The position numbers and the translations under genes are program-made. Under the pieces are notes generated by a model. That model was not told where the DNA came from. It did no database searches and was given only the letters and a program-made list of their open reading frames with translations. DNA of 64,000 nt. Source: Clostridia bacterium (GTDB lineage: Bacteria; Bacillota; Clostridia; Christensenellales; Borkfalkiaceae). Position 1 is the first letter of the stretch; each line of letters starts with the position of its first letter. The stretch is from NCBI GenBank assembly GCA_017507005.1, contig JAFWBT010000002.1, positions 1-64,000 of the forward strand. The letters are read 5' to 3'. Below are positions 49,176 to 57,703 of this stretch, in pieces.

Positions 49176-49460
49176 AGTATTACCTCCGAATTGTACTCTA
49201 TAAAAAAGCGACGTATTTCCGTCGCATTTCTGCGTTGTGTCTGTGCGCGCCTTGCTCGTGTACGGCTAGTACACTCCCGTCGACGTGCTCGTCACGCCTA
49301 GAACTGCTCGCAACTACGCCGCTTTTGGGACAAAAGGTCACGTTCGACGTATTTTCGTCGCATTTCTGCGTTGTGTCTGCGTTTGTCATTGCGAGCGCAG
49401 CGAAGCAATCTCGTATAAATAACAGCTGCAATTCTTTGCGCGCCTTAAAAATTCAGTCGC
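49176..49460. repeat. Repeat-rich spacer with a 34-base direct repeat
   Basis: GACGTATTTCCGTCGCATTT starts a 34-base unit at 49210-49243 that recurs at 49346-49379 with one mismatch. Between them lie a GTACGGCTAGTACAC near-palindrome and a GCCTAGAACTGC word shared with 1671-1932. The TCATTGCGAGCG repeat copy (49384-49420) follows. No credible gene. Confidence 0.7.
49384..49420 (+). repeat. GTCATTGCGAGCG repeat, copy 3
   Basis: GTCATTGCGAGCGCAGCGAA followed by GCAATCTCGTATAA, matching 18544 and 25944. Confidence 0.85.
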
Positions 49461-50258
49461 CTACGAGGCAGGGTGCTGCCTGCCGCTAGTGTCTATCGTA
49501 TAGTTTTTCGTATAAATCAGCTCGCTAATCGGCACGAATTGATAGCCGCGATTTTTCAGCGTCGAAAAAATCATAGGCAGAGCCTCCGCCGTGTGTAGAC
49601 CGTTATTATGACAAAGAATAATCGAGCCGTTTTTCGCGCCGTTGACGATACGCAGGGCGATTTCCGTCGCCGAGAGATTTTTCCAATCGAGCGAATCCAC
49701 GTCCCATTGAATAGGGTACAGCCCCATATCCTTACAGGTGTCGATAAGCAAATCGTCATAGTCCCCGTACGGCGGACGAAAAAGCGTCACTTTTTTGCCC
49801 GTAATCTTCTCAATCGCGGCGCAGGACGAGGTTAGCTCGTCACGAATTTCCTTTTCCGTTTGCTTGCTCATATACGAGTGAGTGCGGCTGTGCGTTCCCA
49901 TTTCGTGGCCCGCCGCAACGATTTTTTGCACGTATTCGGGATATTTCTCCACCCAAAACTGCACGGCGAAAAAGGTACACCGTACGTCGTTTTTTTCCAT
50001 CGCAGTAAGTAGCGCGTCGGTGTGTTCCACGCCCCAAGCGCAATCGAAACTAATCGCTATTTTTTTCTCCTGCGTTTCGACGCTATAAATGGGTAAAGAA
50101 CGCGTTGGACGCATACCTGCCCCCGTCGTTTGGGCTGTTTTCAGGCTTTGTTTGACGCAAAAAGCAGACGTGCAAACAACGGCGAACAGCGCGCATAAAA
50201 ACAAACAAACGAGGGAAAATCCACCCAAAAACCGTTTTGCGCGGAAACACAAAATCAT
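49461..50258 (-). CDS. Polysaccharide deacetylase, PdaB-like
   Basis: NodB-type carbohydrate esterase of 265 residues with an N-terminal signal anchor (about 8-30). The NodB motifs are KKIAISFDCAWGVEHTDALL (Asp-Cys in place of the common Asp-Asp), GHEMGTHSRTHSYM with the two metal His, and TLFRPPYGDYDD. WDVDSLDWKN and GSIILCHNN complete the domain. The form IAISFD-x-A-W-G is that of PdaB, needed for spore stability in Bacillus. The ATG at 50258 is chosen because GGAGG sits 9 bases upstream; a GTG two codons earlier is too close to it. A dispersed element copy encodes TTGAGMRPT. Confidence 0.88.
   Translation of the reverse strand: MILCFRAKRFLGGFSLVCLFLCALFAVVCTSAFCVKQSLKTAQTTGAGMRPTRSLPIYSVETQEKKIAISFDCAWGVEHTDALLTAMEKNDVRCTFFAVQFWVEKYPEYVQKIVAAGHEMGTHSRTHSYMSKQTEKEIRDELTSSCAAIEKITGKKVTLFRPPYGDYDDLLIDTCKDMGLYPIQWDVDSLDWKNLSATEIALRIVNGAKNGSIILCHNNGLHTAEALPMIFSTLKNRGYQFVPISELIYTKNYTIDTSGRQHPAS
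50105..50124 (-). repeat. In-frame dispersed element copy in the pdaB-like gene
   Basis: Minus strand GGGGGCAGGTATGCGTCCAA encodes Gly-Ala-Gly-Met-Arg, between the signal anchor and the NodB domain. Confidence 0.72.
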
Positions 50259-50415
50259 ATCCACACGCCTCCATCATACCATTTTATTTTCGTCGGAATT
50301 TCAGCGAAAAAAAGTATTTTTGTCCCCTTTTGTCGCTTTTATTTTTTCCGATTTTCAGGTCAAAAATAGTCTATTCGCGGGGTGTGATAAATATGCCAAA
50401 AGTCCGTGTAAACGG

Positions 50416-50444
50416 TTTACTTTTTCGATGAAAACGTGTATAAT
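50416..50444 (+). promoter_or_regulatory. Promoter of the 50475 unit
   Basis: TTTACT and TATAAT with a 17-base spacer. Confidence 0.8.
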
Positions 50445-50474
50445 TATTCATATAATCTATGGAGGAGGCGTATC

Positions 50475-50729
50475 GTGAAGATTTGGGCAAAGCTGATGGA
50501 CGGCGGACGGATTAAAAAACAGTTTGTTTACGAAAATCCCGAACGGCTGACCTATTCACATTTTTTCGAGTATCTCACCGAGATTTGTCACGAGCTGGAC
50601 GTGCCGACGCCCGTGCTCACGAAAACGCACGTTTTTAATTTCGCAAAATTTAACCACGTAAAATTTTTACAGCGGGATTTCGTGGAAACGCTGGGTTACG
50701 ACCATTTATTTTTAGAAAATATGCTGTAA
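50475..50729 (+). CDS. Small protein of unknown function upstream of the Lrp-family gene
   Basis: 84 residues from a GTG at 50475 with GGAGGAGG upstream (the open frame extends to 50436 without signals). The sequence WAKLMDGGRIKKQFVYENPE, then FFEYLTEICHELDVPTPVLT and FLQRDFVETLGYDHLFLENML, looks soluble with mixed helix and strand. It has no Cys pairs or catalytic motif that I recognise. It is first in a probable operon with the Lrp-family regulator 39 bases downstream. Gene status is well supported by promoter, ribosome site and spacing; function is unknown. Confidence 0.75.
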   Translation: MKIWAKLMDGGRIKKQFVYENPERLTYSHFFEYLTEICHELDVPTPVLTKTHVFNFAKFNHVKFLQRDFVETLGYDHLFLENML

Positions 50730-50768
50730 TCAACGCTGTGAAAAATAAGAAAAAGGCAGGAAAAAACA

Positions 50769-51260
50769 ATGACGGCTTTTGAAAAGGACATTCTCAACAT
50801 TTTGAAAGAGGACGCGCGTATCGCGCCCAAAAAAATCGCGGCGATGCTCTCCACGACGGAAGATGAAGTGAAAGCAAGCATTGCCGCGCTGGAAAAGAGC
50901 GGCGTGCTCGTAAAATATACCGCCATCGTCAATGCGGAAAAGGAGGAAGACTCCCTTGTAGAGGCGCTTATCGAGGTGAAAGTGACGCCCAAGAAAAAGG
51001 AAGGATTTGACGGGATTGCAAAGCAGATTGCGGCGTTCCCCGAGGTGAAAGCGGTGTATTTGATGAGCGGCGCGTACGATTTGGCGGTGTTTATCGAGGA
51101 CAAAACGTTACAACAGGTGGCGCGGTTCGTTTCCGAGCGTATTTCCACCTTCGACGGCGTTATCTCCACCGCGACGCACTTTATCTTGAAAAAATACAAG
51201 ATTGAGGGCGCGCTGACGGAAAAAGAAGACGAAGATTATCGTTTGTCCGTGCAGGCGTAA
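50769..51260 (+). CDS. Lrp/AsnC family transcription regulator
   Basis: 163 residues with an N-terminal winged HTH (about 3-55, FEKDILNILKEDARIAPKKIAAMLSTTEDEVKASI) and a C-terminal RAM/AsnC effector domain (about 65-145, ALIEVKVTPKKKEGF ... VKAVYLMSGAYDLAVFIE). The YLMSGAYDL segment is a typical ligand-site region. It lies 57 bases before an aminotransferase gene, a frequent pairing in Clostridia, so it probably senses an amino acid and controls this unit. AGGA precedes the ATG. The length is normal. Confidence 0.92.
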   Translation: MTAFEKDILNILKEDARIAPKKIAAMLSTTEDEVKASIAALEKSGVLVKYTAIVNAEKEEDSLVEALIEVKVTPKKKEGFDGIAKQIAAFPEVKAVYLMSGAYDLAVFIEDKTLQQVARFVSERISTFDGVISTATHFILKKYKIEGALTEKEDEDYRLSVQA

Positions 51261-51268
51261 AAATAGCG

Positions 51269-51285
51269 TTCAACGCGTACATGGT
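51269..51285 (-). repeat. Dispersed element copy between the Lrp and aminotransferase genes
   Basis: Minus strand ACCATGTACGCGTTGAA, exact, within the 57-base gap of a rightward operon. Confidence 0.85.
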
Positions 51286-51317
51286 ACGTCCATTTTAAGA
51301 AAAAATAGGTAATAATT

Positions 51318-52487
51318 ATGCGTGATTTTGTCAATCAAAAATCCAAGCTGATACAGCCGAGCGGTATTCGGAAATTTTTCGATATCGTTCGTGAAACGGA
51401 GGGCGCAATCTCCTTGGGCGTGGGCGAGCCTGATTTCGTCACGCCTTGGAAAGTGCGTTCGGCTGCTATCACTTCTTTACAGCGTGGGCATACGCAATAC
51501 ACGGGCAACCGCGGTATGCCGGTGCTCTTACAGTTAATTTCTCGGTATTTAAACGAGCGGCTGGGTTTAGAATACGATCCAAACCATATCATCATCACCA
51601 TCGGCGGTAGTGAGGGTATCGATTTGGCTCTGCGCGCGTGCGTGGAGCGCGGCGACGAAGTGCTGATTCCCGACCCCGCGTACGTGTCCTACTCCCCTCT
51701 CGTTTGTATGGCGGACGGTACGCCCGTGCAGGTGGAGTGCCGCGAAGAGGATAATTTCGTATTACAGCCCGACCTGTTGGAAAAGGCTATCACGAAAAAC
51801 ACCAAGGCAATTATTCTAACCTACCCCAACAACCCGACGGGCGCGATTATGACGCAGGAGCAATTAAAGGCGATTGCCGCGGTGATTATCAAACACGACT
51901 TGCTCGTCATCACCGACGAAATCTATGCCGAGCTTACCTACGACGGCAAACACAGCTCTATCGTGTCTCTGCCTGGGATGAAAGAACGCACGGTGTACGT
52001 CAGTGGTTTCTCCAAGGCGTTTGCTATGACGGGCTGGCGTATGGGCTACGTGTGCGCGCCTGCCGCAATCGACGAGGCAATGTTCAAAATCCACCAATAC
52101 GGGATAATGTGCGCGCCGATTATGTCGCAGTACGCGGCAATCGAAGCGCTGAAAGACGGCTTTTCGGACGGCTTTGCCACGGTGGAAGAAATGCGCGATT
52201 CTTACGACAAGCGCCGTAAATTCGTGCTGCACTCGTTAGAAGAAATCGGTCTGCATTGTTTTGAACCGCAGGGCGCGTTTTACGCCTTCCCCTCCGTCCG
52301 TTCGACGGGCTTAAACGGCGAGGAGTTTGCCGGCGGTTTGTTAAAGAGCGAAAAAGTGGCAGTCGTACCCGGGAACGCGTTTGGGAAATTCGGCGAAAAT
52401 AACGTCCGTCTTTCGTACGCAACGAGTATGAACGCCCTTTCCGAAGCGTTTGACCGTATGTCGGCGTTCGTGTCCAAGTGCAAATAA
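51318..52487 (+). CDS. PLP-dependent class I/II aminotransferase
   Basis: Amino-acid aminotransferase of 389 residues, fold type I. ISLGVGEPDFVTP is at about 34-46, YTGNRGMP near 60-67, and NPNNPTGA-like YPNNPTGAIM at about 159-168. ITDEIYAELTYDG near 195-207 carries the Asp for the PLP nitrogen and the Tyr for the phenolic oxygen. The Schiff-base Lys is in VSGFSKAFAMTGWRMGY near 235, followed by the C-terminal NNVRLSYAT with the substrate carboxylate Arg. It is closest in pattern to PatA/aspartate aminotransferase-like enzymes. A weak ribosome site (AGGT) precedes the ATG. Its substrate is not determined. Confidence 0.93.
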   Translation: MRDFVNQKSKLIQPSGIRKFFDIVRETEGAISLGVGEPDFVTPWKVRSAAITSLQRGHTQYTGNRGMPVLLQLISRYLNERLGLEYDPNHIIITIGGSEGIDLALRACVERGDEVLIPDPAYVSYSPLVCMADGTPVQVECREEDNFVLQPDLLEKAITKNTKAIILTYPNNPTGAIMTQEQLKAIAAVIIKHDLLVITDEIYAELTYDGKHSSIVSLPGMKERTVYVSGFSKAFAMTGWRMGYVCAPAAIDEAMFKIHQYGIMCAPIMSQYAAIEALKDGFSDGFATVEEMRDSYDKRRKFVLHSLEEIGLHCFEPQGAFYAFPSVRSTGLNGEEFAGGLLKSEKVAVVPGNAFGKFGENNVRLSYATSMNALSEAFDRMSAFVSKCK

Positions 52488-52802
52488 AGCGCTAAAAAGG
52501 ACAAAAAACGTACGAAAACTTGTAAAATCGTGCAAAAAATAGATGAGGAAATCCCGAAGAATAGGTGAAATTCTTTTAAAAACGAACGAAAATCATTGAC
52601 AAACGTCATAAAATAATATATAATAAGGACGCTAAAAGAAAAAAATGCCGTGGCTTTTGGTAAAAAAAGTCACGGTTGTATTTTTAACGTTCCGCAGGCG
52701 AACGGTTTTTTTCGTGTATTTTCGTTCTTTTTGGGTTCGTGAAAAGGAGCGAAAACCGAGGGAAAACGGGCGTAAATATAAGGGCGGAACAGGAGGAGTT
52801 TA
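52488..52802. other. Spacer and 5' leader of greA
   Basis: It contains the greA promoter and, downstream of it, an imperfect hairpin CCGTG-G-CTTTT / AAAAG-T-CACGG at about 52648-52674 followed by GTATTTTT. This could be a leader attenuator or the end of another signal. Nothing else is recognised. Confidence 0.5.
52596..52624 (+). promoter_or_regulatory. Promoter of greA-lysS
   Basis: TTGACA and TATAAT, both perfect, with a 17-base spacer. Confidence 0.93.
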
Positions 52803-53273
52803 ATGGCAGAACAGCAATTTGAAATGACGAAAAAAGGTTATGACGAGGCGGTGGAACGTCTGAAATATTTGCAGACGGTAAAGCGTCAAGAGATCGTGGA
52901 ACGTATCGCAGAGGCAAGAAGCCACGGCGACTTGTCGGAAAACGCAGAGTACGACGCTGCGCGTAACGAACAGACCATGAACGAAATCGAAATCACCGAT
53001 TTGGATTACAAAATCAAGAACGCAGTCATTATCGAAACCAGCAGTGATACCTCTTTCGTGCATATCGGCTCGAAAGTGAAGGTGTACGACGAGGAATTGG
53101 AAGAAGAAGACGTATACGAAATCACGGGTACGCTTGAATCCAACGCAATGGAAAACAAAATTTCCAACGAGTCCCCCGTCGGCGCGGCATTGCTCAAACA
53201 TAAAGTCGGCGACGTGGTGCGCGTAGTCGCTCCCGACGGCGAATACAAGCTGACGATTAAAGAAATTTTCTAA
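52803..53273 (+). CDS. greA: Transcription elongation factor GreA
   Basis: Stimulates RNA cleavage in backtracked RNA polymerase. The N-terminal coiled coil (about 8-75) contains RIAEARSHGDLSENAEYDAARNEQ, the tip motif with the acidic D-x-x-E-N-x-E-Y. The C-terminal FKBP-like domain includes VKVYDEELEEEDVYEITG and the ending NESPVGAALLKHKVGDVVRV. The 156 residues are typical. GGAGG lies before the ATG. It is followed by lysS 90 bases later, a conserved pair in Firmicutes. Confidence 0.97.
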   Translation: MAEQQFEMTKKGYDEAVERLKYLQTVKRQEIVERIAEARSHGDLSENAEYDAARNEQTMNEIEITDLDYKIKNAVIIETSSDTSFVHIGSKVKVYDEELEEEDVYEITGTLESNAMENKISNESPVGAALLKHKVGDVVRVVAPDGEYKLTIKEIF

Positions 53274-53363
53274 TTTCAAAAGCGAAAAGTATCCCAGTAA
53301 AAACAAAAAATTTTGTAAAACGTTCCGAGAGTTTTTAGGAATTATCAGTTAAGAGGTTTACAA

Positions 53364-54875
53364 ATGCAAGAAAACAAGAACGTACCCGCGCCCACCGAGG
53401 CGGCGGAAGAAGAACAACTGATTGAACAGGCGAGAATCCGCCGTGAAAAGCTGGCAAAGCTCGTAGCCGAGGGCAAAAACCCCTACGAGCAGGTGAAATA
53501 TCCCGTAGACGTGGACAGCGAAACAATCAAGAATAATTTTGAAGCGTACGAAGGTAAGGTCGTGACGATGGCAGGCAGAATGATGTCCCGCCGTATCATG
53601 GGTAAAGCGTCCTTCTCGCACATTGCGGACAGAAGCGGCTCTATCCAAATTTATGTCACCCGTCAGGATATCGGCGAAGAAAACTATATGTCTTATAAAA
53701 AAGACTACGATATCGGCGACATTTTCGGCTTTAAGGGCTACGTGTTCAAAACGCAGACGGGCGAAGTGTCCGTGCACGTTAGCGAACTCACCCTTTTGAC
53801 GAAATCCCTTCTGCCCCTGCCCGAAAAATATAACGGTTTGCAGGACAAGGATATGAAATATCGTCTTCGTCACCTCGATTTGATTATGAACAAAGACGTT
53901 CGCGACACTTTCCGTGTTCGCTCGCAGATTTTGAAAGAAATCCGCGCGTTCTTGGACGATAGAGGATATCTCGAAGTGGACACCCCTACGCTGTTGCCTT
54001 TGGAAATCGGCGCAGACGCAAGACCGTTCAAAACGCACCACAACGCGCTCGATTTGGATATGTATATGCGTATCGAAACGGAGCTGTTCTTAAAGCGTTT
54101 GATTGTCGGCGGTATGGACAAGGTATACGAAGTGGGCCGTATCTTCCGTAACGAGGGTATGGACGCGTATCACAACCCCGAATTTACGTCTATCGAAATG
54201 TACGAAGCGTACAGCGACTATTTCGATATGATGGATATGATTGAGGAGCTGTATAAGACGGTAACCTTAAAGGTGTGCGGCACGTTGGATATCACCTATC
54301 AGGGCACGGAAATCCACATGGGGGACTGGACAAGACTCACTATGGCGGAGGCTGTGAAAAAGTACGCTGGCGTTGATTATAACGACTGGGCTACGGACGA
54401 GGACGCAAGGGCGGCGGCAAAATCGCTGGGCGTAGAGCTGGAACACGAAAACGCAACGAAGGGCTGGGTGCTTATCGAGCTGTTTGACGCGTTTGTAGAA
54501 GACAAACTTATTCAGCCGACGGTGATTTACGATTATCCCGTAGAAAACTCGCCTTTGGCAAAGCGTAAGCCTTCCAACCCCGCGTTCACCGAACGTTTTG
54601 AATACTTCATCTGCGGCCACGAATACGGCAACGCTTTTTCGGAATTGAACGATCCTATCGACCAAAAGCAGCGTATGGTAAAGCAGGTAGAGGCGAAACG
54701 CGCAAAGGGCAACAACGACGCGCAGGTGGACGAAGATTTCATCAACGCATTGGAATACGGCTTGCCTCCTACGGGTGGCTTGGGCATGGGGCTCGACCGT
54801 TTCGTTATGCTGCTTACGGACAGCTCGACGATTCGCGACGTTATCCTCTTCCCCACGATGAAGCCTAAGAAATAA
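53364..54875 (+). CDS. lysS: Lysyl-tRNA synthetase, class II
   Basis: Charges tRNA(Lys). An anticodon-binding OB domain lies at about 45-150 (VTMAGRMMSRRIMGKASFSHIAD). The class II catalytic core has motif 1 (FLDDRGYLEVDTPTL), motif 2 (YEVGRIFRNEGMDAYHNPEFTSIEMYEAY at about 250-278) and motif 3 (GLPPTGGLGMGLDRFVMLLT at about 467-486). The 503 residues are typical. GAGG precedes the ATG. It shares the greA promoter. A hairpin at 54885-54919 follows the stop. Confidence 0.98.
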   Translation: MQENKNVPAPTEAAEEEQLIEQARIRREKLAKLVAEGKNPYEQVKYPVDVDSETIKNNFEAYEGKVVTMAGRMMSRRIMGKASFSHIADRSGSIQIYVTRQDIGEENYMSYKKDYDIGDIFGFKGYVFKTQTGEVSVHVSELTLLTKSLLPLPEKYNGLQDKDMKYRLRHLDLIMNKDVRDTFRVRSQILKEIRAFLDDRGYLEVDTPTLLPLEIGADARPFKTHHNALDLDMYMRIETELFLKRLIVGGMDKVYEVGRIFRNEGMDAYHNPEFTSIEMYEAYSDYFDMMDMIEELYKTVTLKVCGTLDITYQGTEIHMGDWTRLTMAEAVKKYAGVDYNDWATDEDARAAAKSLGVELEHENATKGWVLIELFDAFVEDKLIQPTVIYDYPVENSPLAKRKPSNPAFTERFEYFICGHEYGNAFSELNDPIDQKQRMVKQVEAKRAKGNNDAQVDEDFINALEYGLPPTGGLGMGLDRFVMLLTDSSTIRDVILFPTMKPKK

Positions 54876-54884
54876 AGATAATCG

Positions 54885-54922
54885 CGCCGATTTGCACGGC
54901 TTTTCCGCGCAGATCGGCGTAT
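54885..54922 (+). terminator. Possible terminator of greA-lysS
   Basis: CGCCGAT / ATCGGCG stem with inner TGC/GCA and CG/CG pairs. The run after it is TATATTTTA rather than pure T. Confidence 0.6.
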
Positions 54923-55000
54923 ATTTTATAAATCTTTTTTACGAAAACAAACAGAGAAGCAAGGATAGGAAAATATAAAAATATACAGAGCGGTATAAAT

Positions 55001-55020
55001 TTCATCAAATACCTGCCCTA
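55001..55020 (-). repeat. Diverged dispersed element copy
   Basis: TTCATCAAATACCTGCCCTA resembles TTCAACGCATACCTGCCCC with four mismatches; intergenic. Confidence 0.4.
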
Positions 55021-55091
55021 TTTATTTTTAAAATCATATTCGTTTATGCACAAAATATACTGTGCATAAACGAGGAGAATTGGAGAAAAAG

Positions 55092-56174
55092 ATGGACGCA
55101 AAAATCACGAAATTAAGATTGAGCCGTATGCTCTCGTACGACTGGATAAAAATAGCGGCGGTAGCCGTGGCAGGGATATTCGCGTGGGTGCTCATTTTCA
55201 CGATGACCGCTACGCGCATAAAACCCTCGCAGCAATTTGGCGTTATGAATTTTTTAGGGAACGCATCCTTTAACGCCACGTATTTTTATGATGATTTTGA
55301 AAAGACGATGAAAGGCGACGTATTTTCGTACGAGGTAATCGAATCGGCGGTGTGCGATCTTGCCGCGACTCCAGATCAAGCAGGCACCTTGATGGAAGCG
55401 CGTTTGGCGACGAACGAGGTGGACGTTGTTTTTGCCGCGAACGTGGAAAACGTGGACGCGAAATGGGAAGTAACGGACGAATACGGCGAAACCACGACGA
55501 AAAATCCTACGTATTTAGAACAGCTCGTCAGCAATAGATGGTATCAGCTGATGAACCTTGATTTGGAAAGCGAAGCGGGCTTTTTCAAAAAAATGGAAAG
55601 CTACGTCAATCAGTTTTATAACGAGCCGCAGGATTTCAAGGCGGCGACAATGGAAATGGGCGCGAAAGAGCCTGACGCGCAAAAGGTGGAAAGAGCTTTC
55701 CGCGCGCGCGCTAAAAAGAATAAGGACAAGCGTTATAAAAAGGAAAAGGATATCCAAAAAGGCGTGGCAAACGACGTGCAGCGTATTAAAAAATATTACG
55801 GCGCGTTGGTGGAATTTTACGATTATTTGGAAGAGGGCTACGTCGAGATGACGACAGTGGTTTTGGATGAGCACAACACGGGCGTGTTCGGCATCAATCT
55901 TTGCCCCAACGAAGAAACGATGGGCGATTTGAAAAAGGTTGCCGCGTATAACCAGTATTATTACGTGGACGAGAACGGCCAAGAAGTGAGCGTAGATACG
56001 TCGTCCGATTCGTCTGATTCGTCCGAGGAATTTTCGTACACGCTGACCTCGAAACTGTCGGCAAAAGATATGAATATTGCCTTTTTCCGTTTGGAAGTGG
56101 AGGAGGGTTTTCAATACGAGAGCCTCTTATACGTAAACCATTTGGTAAGAACGTACCGTACGGCGCAGGAATAA
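55092..56174 (+). CDS. Membrane-anchored protein of unknown function
   Basis: 360 residues with one membrane helix near the N-terminus (about 20-42, IKIAAVAVAGIFAWVLIFTM) and a large extracytoplasmic part. The latter contains a helical, Lys-rich stretch (about 190-260, KKNKDKRYKKEKDIQKGVAND) and a Ser/Asp-rich linker (SSDSSDSSEEF near 310). I do not recognise a family. The ATG at 55092 with GGAG upstream is chosen; the frame extends 10 codons to a GTG at 55062. It lies between lysS and the yaaO-like gene on the same strand, and a family search of the external domain would be the next clue. Confidence 0.65.
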   Translation: MDAKITKLRLSRMLSYDWIKIAAVAVAGIFAWVLIFTMTATRIKPSQQFGVMNFLGNASFNATYFYDDFEKTMKGDVFSYEVIESAVCDLAATPDQAGTLMEARLATNEVDVVFAANVENVDAKWEVTDEYGETTTKNPTYLEQLVSNRWYQLMNLDLESEAGFFKKMESYVNQFYNEPQDFKAATMEMGAKEPDAQKVERAFRARAKKNKDKRYKKEKDIQKGVANDVQRIKKYYGALVEFYDYLEEGYVEMTTVVLDEHNTGVFGINLCPNEETMGDLKKVAAYNQYYYVDENGQEVSVDTSSDSSDSSEEFSYTLTSKLSAKDMNIAFFRLEVEEGFQYESLLYVNHLVRTYRTAQE

Positions 56175-56303
56175 GCGCTGCGGTATTCGCAAAATAATTG
56201 CCTAAAATCACGATAATTCAGCAAAAGGATTCACGGGAAACGGCAGAAAACCGTAAAGAAATGTTAAAGAAAGCTGTGAAATAAAAGGGGACGCGGAGGC
56301 AGT

Positions 56304-57689
56304 ATGCAAAAGGGCTTGCAGGCGTATTTGCGCGATAAGGCTACGCTGAAAAATTGCAAAATTTATCAAATGCTGTCTAAGGCGGCGAAAGGTCGGCACG
56401 TCTCTTTTCACACGCCAGGGCATAAGAACGGGCGGTGGGACATCACCGAGCTGTCCTTTTCGGACAATCTTTCCGCGCCCAAGGGCTGTATTGCCGAGGC
56501 GGAGAAGGATATAGCGGAAATACTCGGCGCGCAAAAGAGCTTTATTCTCACGGACGGCAGTACGTCGGGGGTGCTGGCGATGCTGTACGTAGCGGCGCAG
56601 CGCGGCGTGAAAAGGATAGCCGTTTGTAAGGACTCGCACAAGAGCGTGTTCAACGGCTGTAAATTGTGGGGGATAACTCCCCTTATCTATACGCAGCCAC
56701 GCCGTAATAAAATACCGTTCCCCCATACCATGTCTGCGACGAACGAAGAATTTATGCAGGTTTTGACGGCGGCGGACGCGGTGTTTTTGACCTCGCCCGA
56801 CTATTATGGAAACGTAGCTGATTTGGCGCCCATACAGGCGTTTTGTCAGAAAAACAACAAACTATTGCTTATCGACGGCGCGCACGGCGGACACCTGCAT
56901 TTTGATAAGGCGCAGTACGCAGGGGCGTATGCTGATATTTGGGTGGACGGCGTTCATAAGAGCTTGCCTGCCTTTACGCAGGGTGCGGTTGTTTCCGCGC
57001 GGACGGCGGAACTTGGCGAAGCTTTGCGAAAGGCTGTGGATATCTTCCGCACGACTAGCCCGTCCTATCCCGTGATGGCGTCGGTGGAATATGCTGTAAA
57101 ATATCCCAAAAACGAAGCGTTGGAACGAGAAGTAGCGGCTTTTAAAAACGCCCACAATCGCATATATCCAAGCGCGGACTGGACAAAACTGTGCGTCCGT
57201 TTTGGGAAAGACGCCTTTACGGTGGAAAAGGAGCTAGAAAAGGCAGGGCTGTACGCAGAGTTTTGCGACGGTAACGTCGTTATGTTTTATCTCTCTGCGG
57301 CAACGACAAAAAAACAATTTGCGTTGTTGAAAAACACCCTCGTCGCGCTGTTTGAAAAATACCCTCTAAAGGAAGATACAAACGAGAATACAAACGAGAC
57401 TACGGGCGGCGAAAAATCGAGCGAACGGATAGTAGAAAATACAGCCGAAAATACGGTTCAACTCGACCATGCCCCCCTCGTTTTGGATGAAAATACGCGA
57501 ACGCAATGGGTGAGCTTGGACGAGGCGATAGGCTGTATTTGCGCTTGCGCTTGCGGTATGTTTCCGCCCTGCACGCCGTTGATTTCGGTGGGCGAACAGG
57601 TAAAACAAGAACAAATCGAGCTATTGAAAAACGCCGACAACGTTTTCGGGCTTTGTGAAAATAAAATACTCGTATACAAGCACGAGTGA
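56304..57689 (+). CDS. Orn/Lys/Arg decarboxylase-family protein (YaaO-like)
   Basis: PLP-dependent fold type I enzyme of the basic amino-acid decarboxylase family, 461 residues. HTPGHKNGRWDITELSFSDNL is near 35-55, the PLP phosphate site FILTDGSTSGVLAM near 80-93, LLIDGAHGGHLHFD near 190-203 with the ring-stacking His, and the Schiff-base Lys is in WVDGVHKSLPAFTQGAV near 215-231. The C-terminal domain is shortened and carries a linker (TNENTNETTGGEKSSERIVEN) plus a copy of the dispersed element. The yaaO-tmk order is that of Bacillus. GGAGG precedes the ATG. The actual substrate is not certain. Confidence 0.9.
   Translation: MQKGLQAYLRDKATLKNCKIYQMLSKAAKGRHVSFHTPGHKNGRWDITELSFSDNLSAPKGCIAEAEKDIAEILGAQKSFILTDGSTSGVLAMLYVAAQRGVKRIAVCKDSHKSVFNGCKLWGITPLIYTQPRRNKIPFPHTMSATNEEFMQVLTAADAVFLTSPDYYGNVADLAPIQAFCQKNNKLLLIDGAHGGHLHFDKAQYAGAYADIWVDGVHKSLPAFTQGAVVSARTAELGEALRKAVDIFRTTSPSYPVMASVEYAVKYPKNEALEREVAAFKNAHNRIYPSADWTKLCVRFGKDAFTVEKELEKAGLYAEFCDGNVVMFYLSAATTKKQFALLKNTLVALFEKYPLKEDTNENTNETTGGEKSSERIVENTAENTVQLDHAPLVLDENTRTQWVSLDEAIGCICACACGMFPPCTPLISVGEQVKQEQIELLKNADNVFGLCENKILVYKHE
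57457..57476 (-). repeat. In-frame dispersed element copy in the yaaO-like gene
   Basis: Reverse orientation relative to the gene: TTCAACTCGACCATGCCCCC encodes Val-Gln-Leu-Asp-His-Ala-Pro in the linker of the C-terminal domain. Same variant as 34718. Confidence 0.82.
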
Positions 57690-57703
57690 AGGAATACGAT
57701 AGT

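Noticed and set aside
49198..49431. A 77-codon minus-strand frame
   Set aside because: It is a translation of the TCATTGCGAGCG repeat and its neighbours, without a ribosome site.
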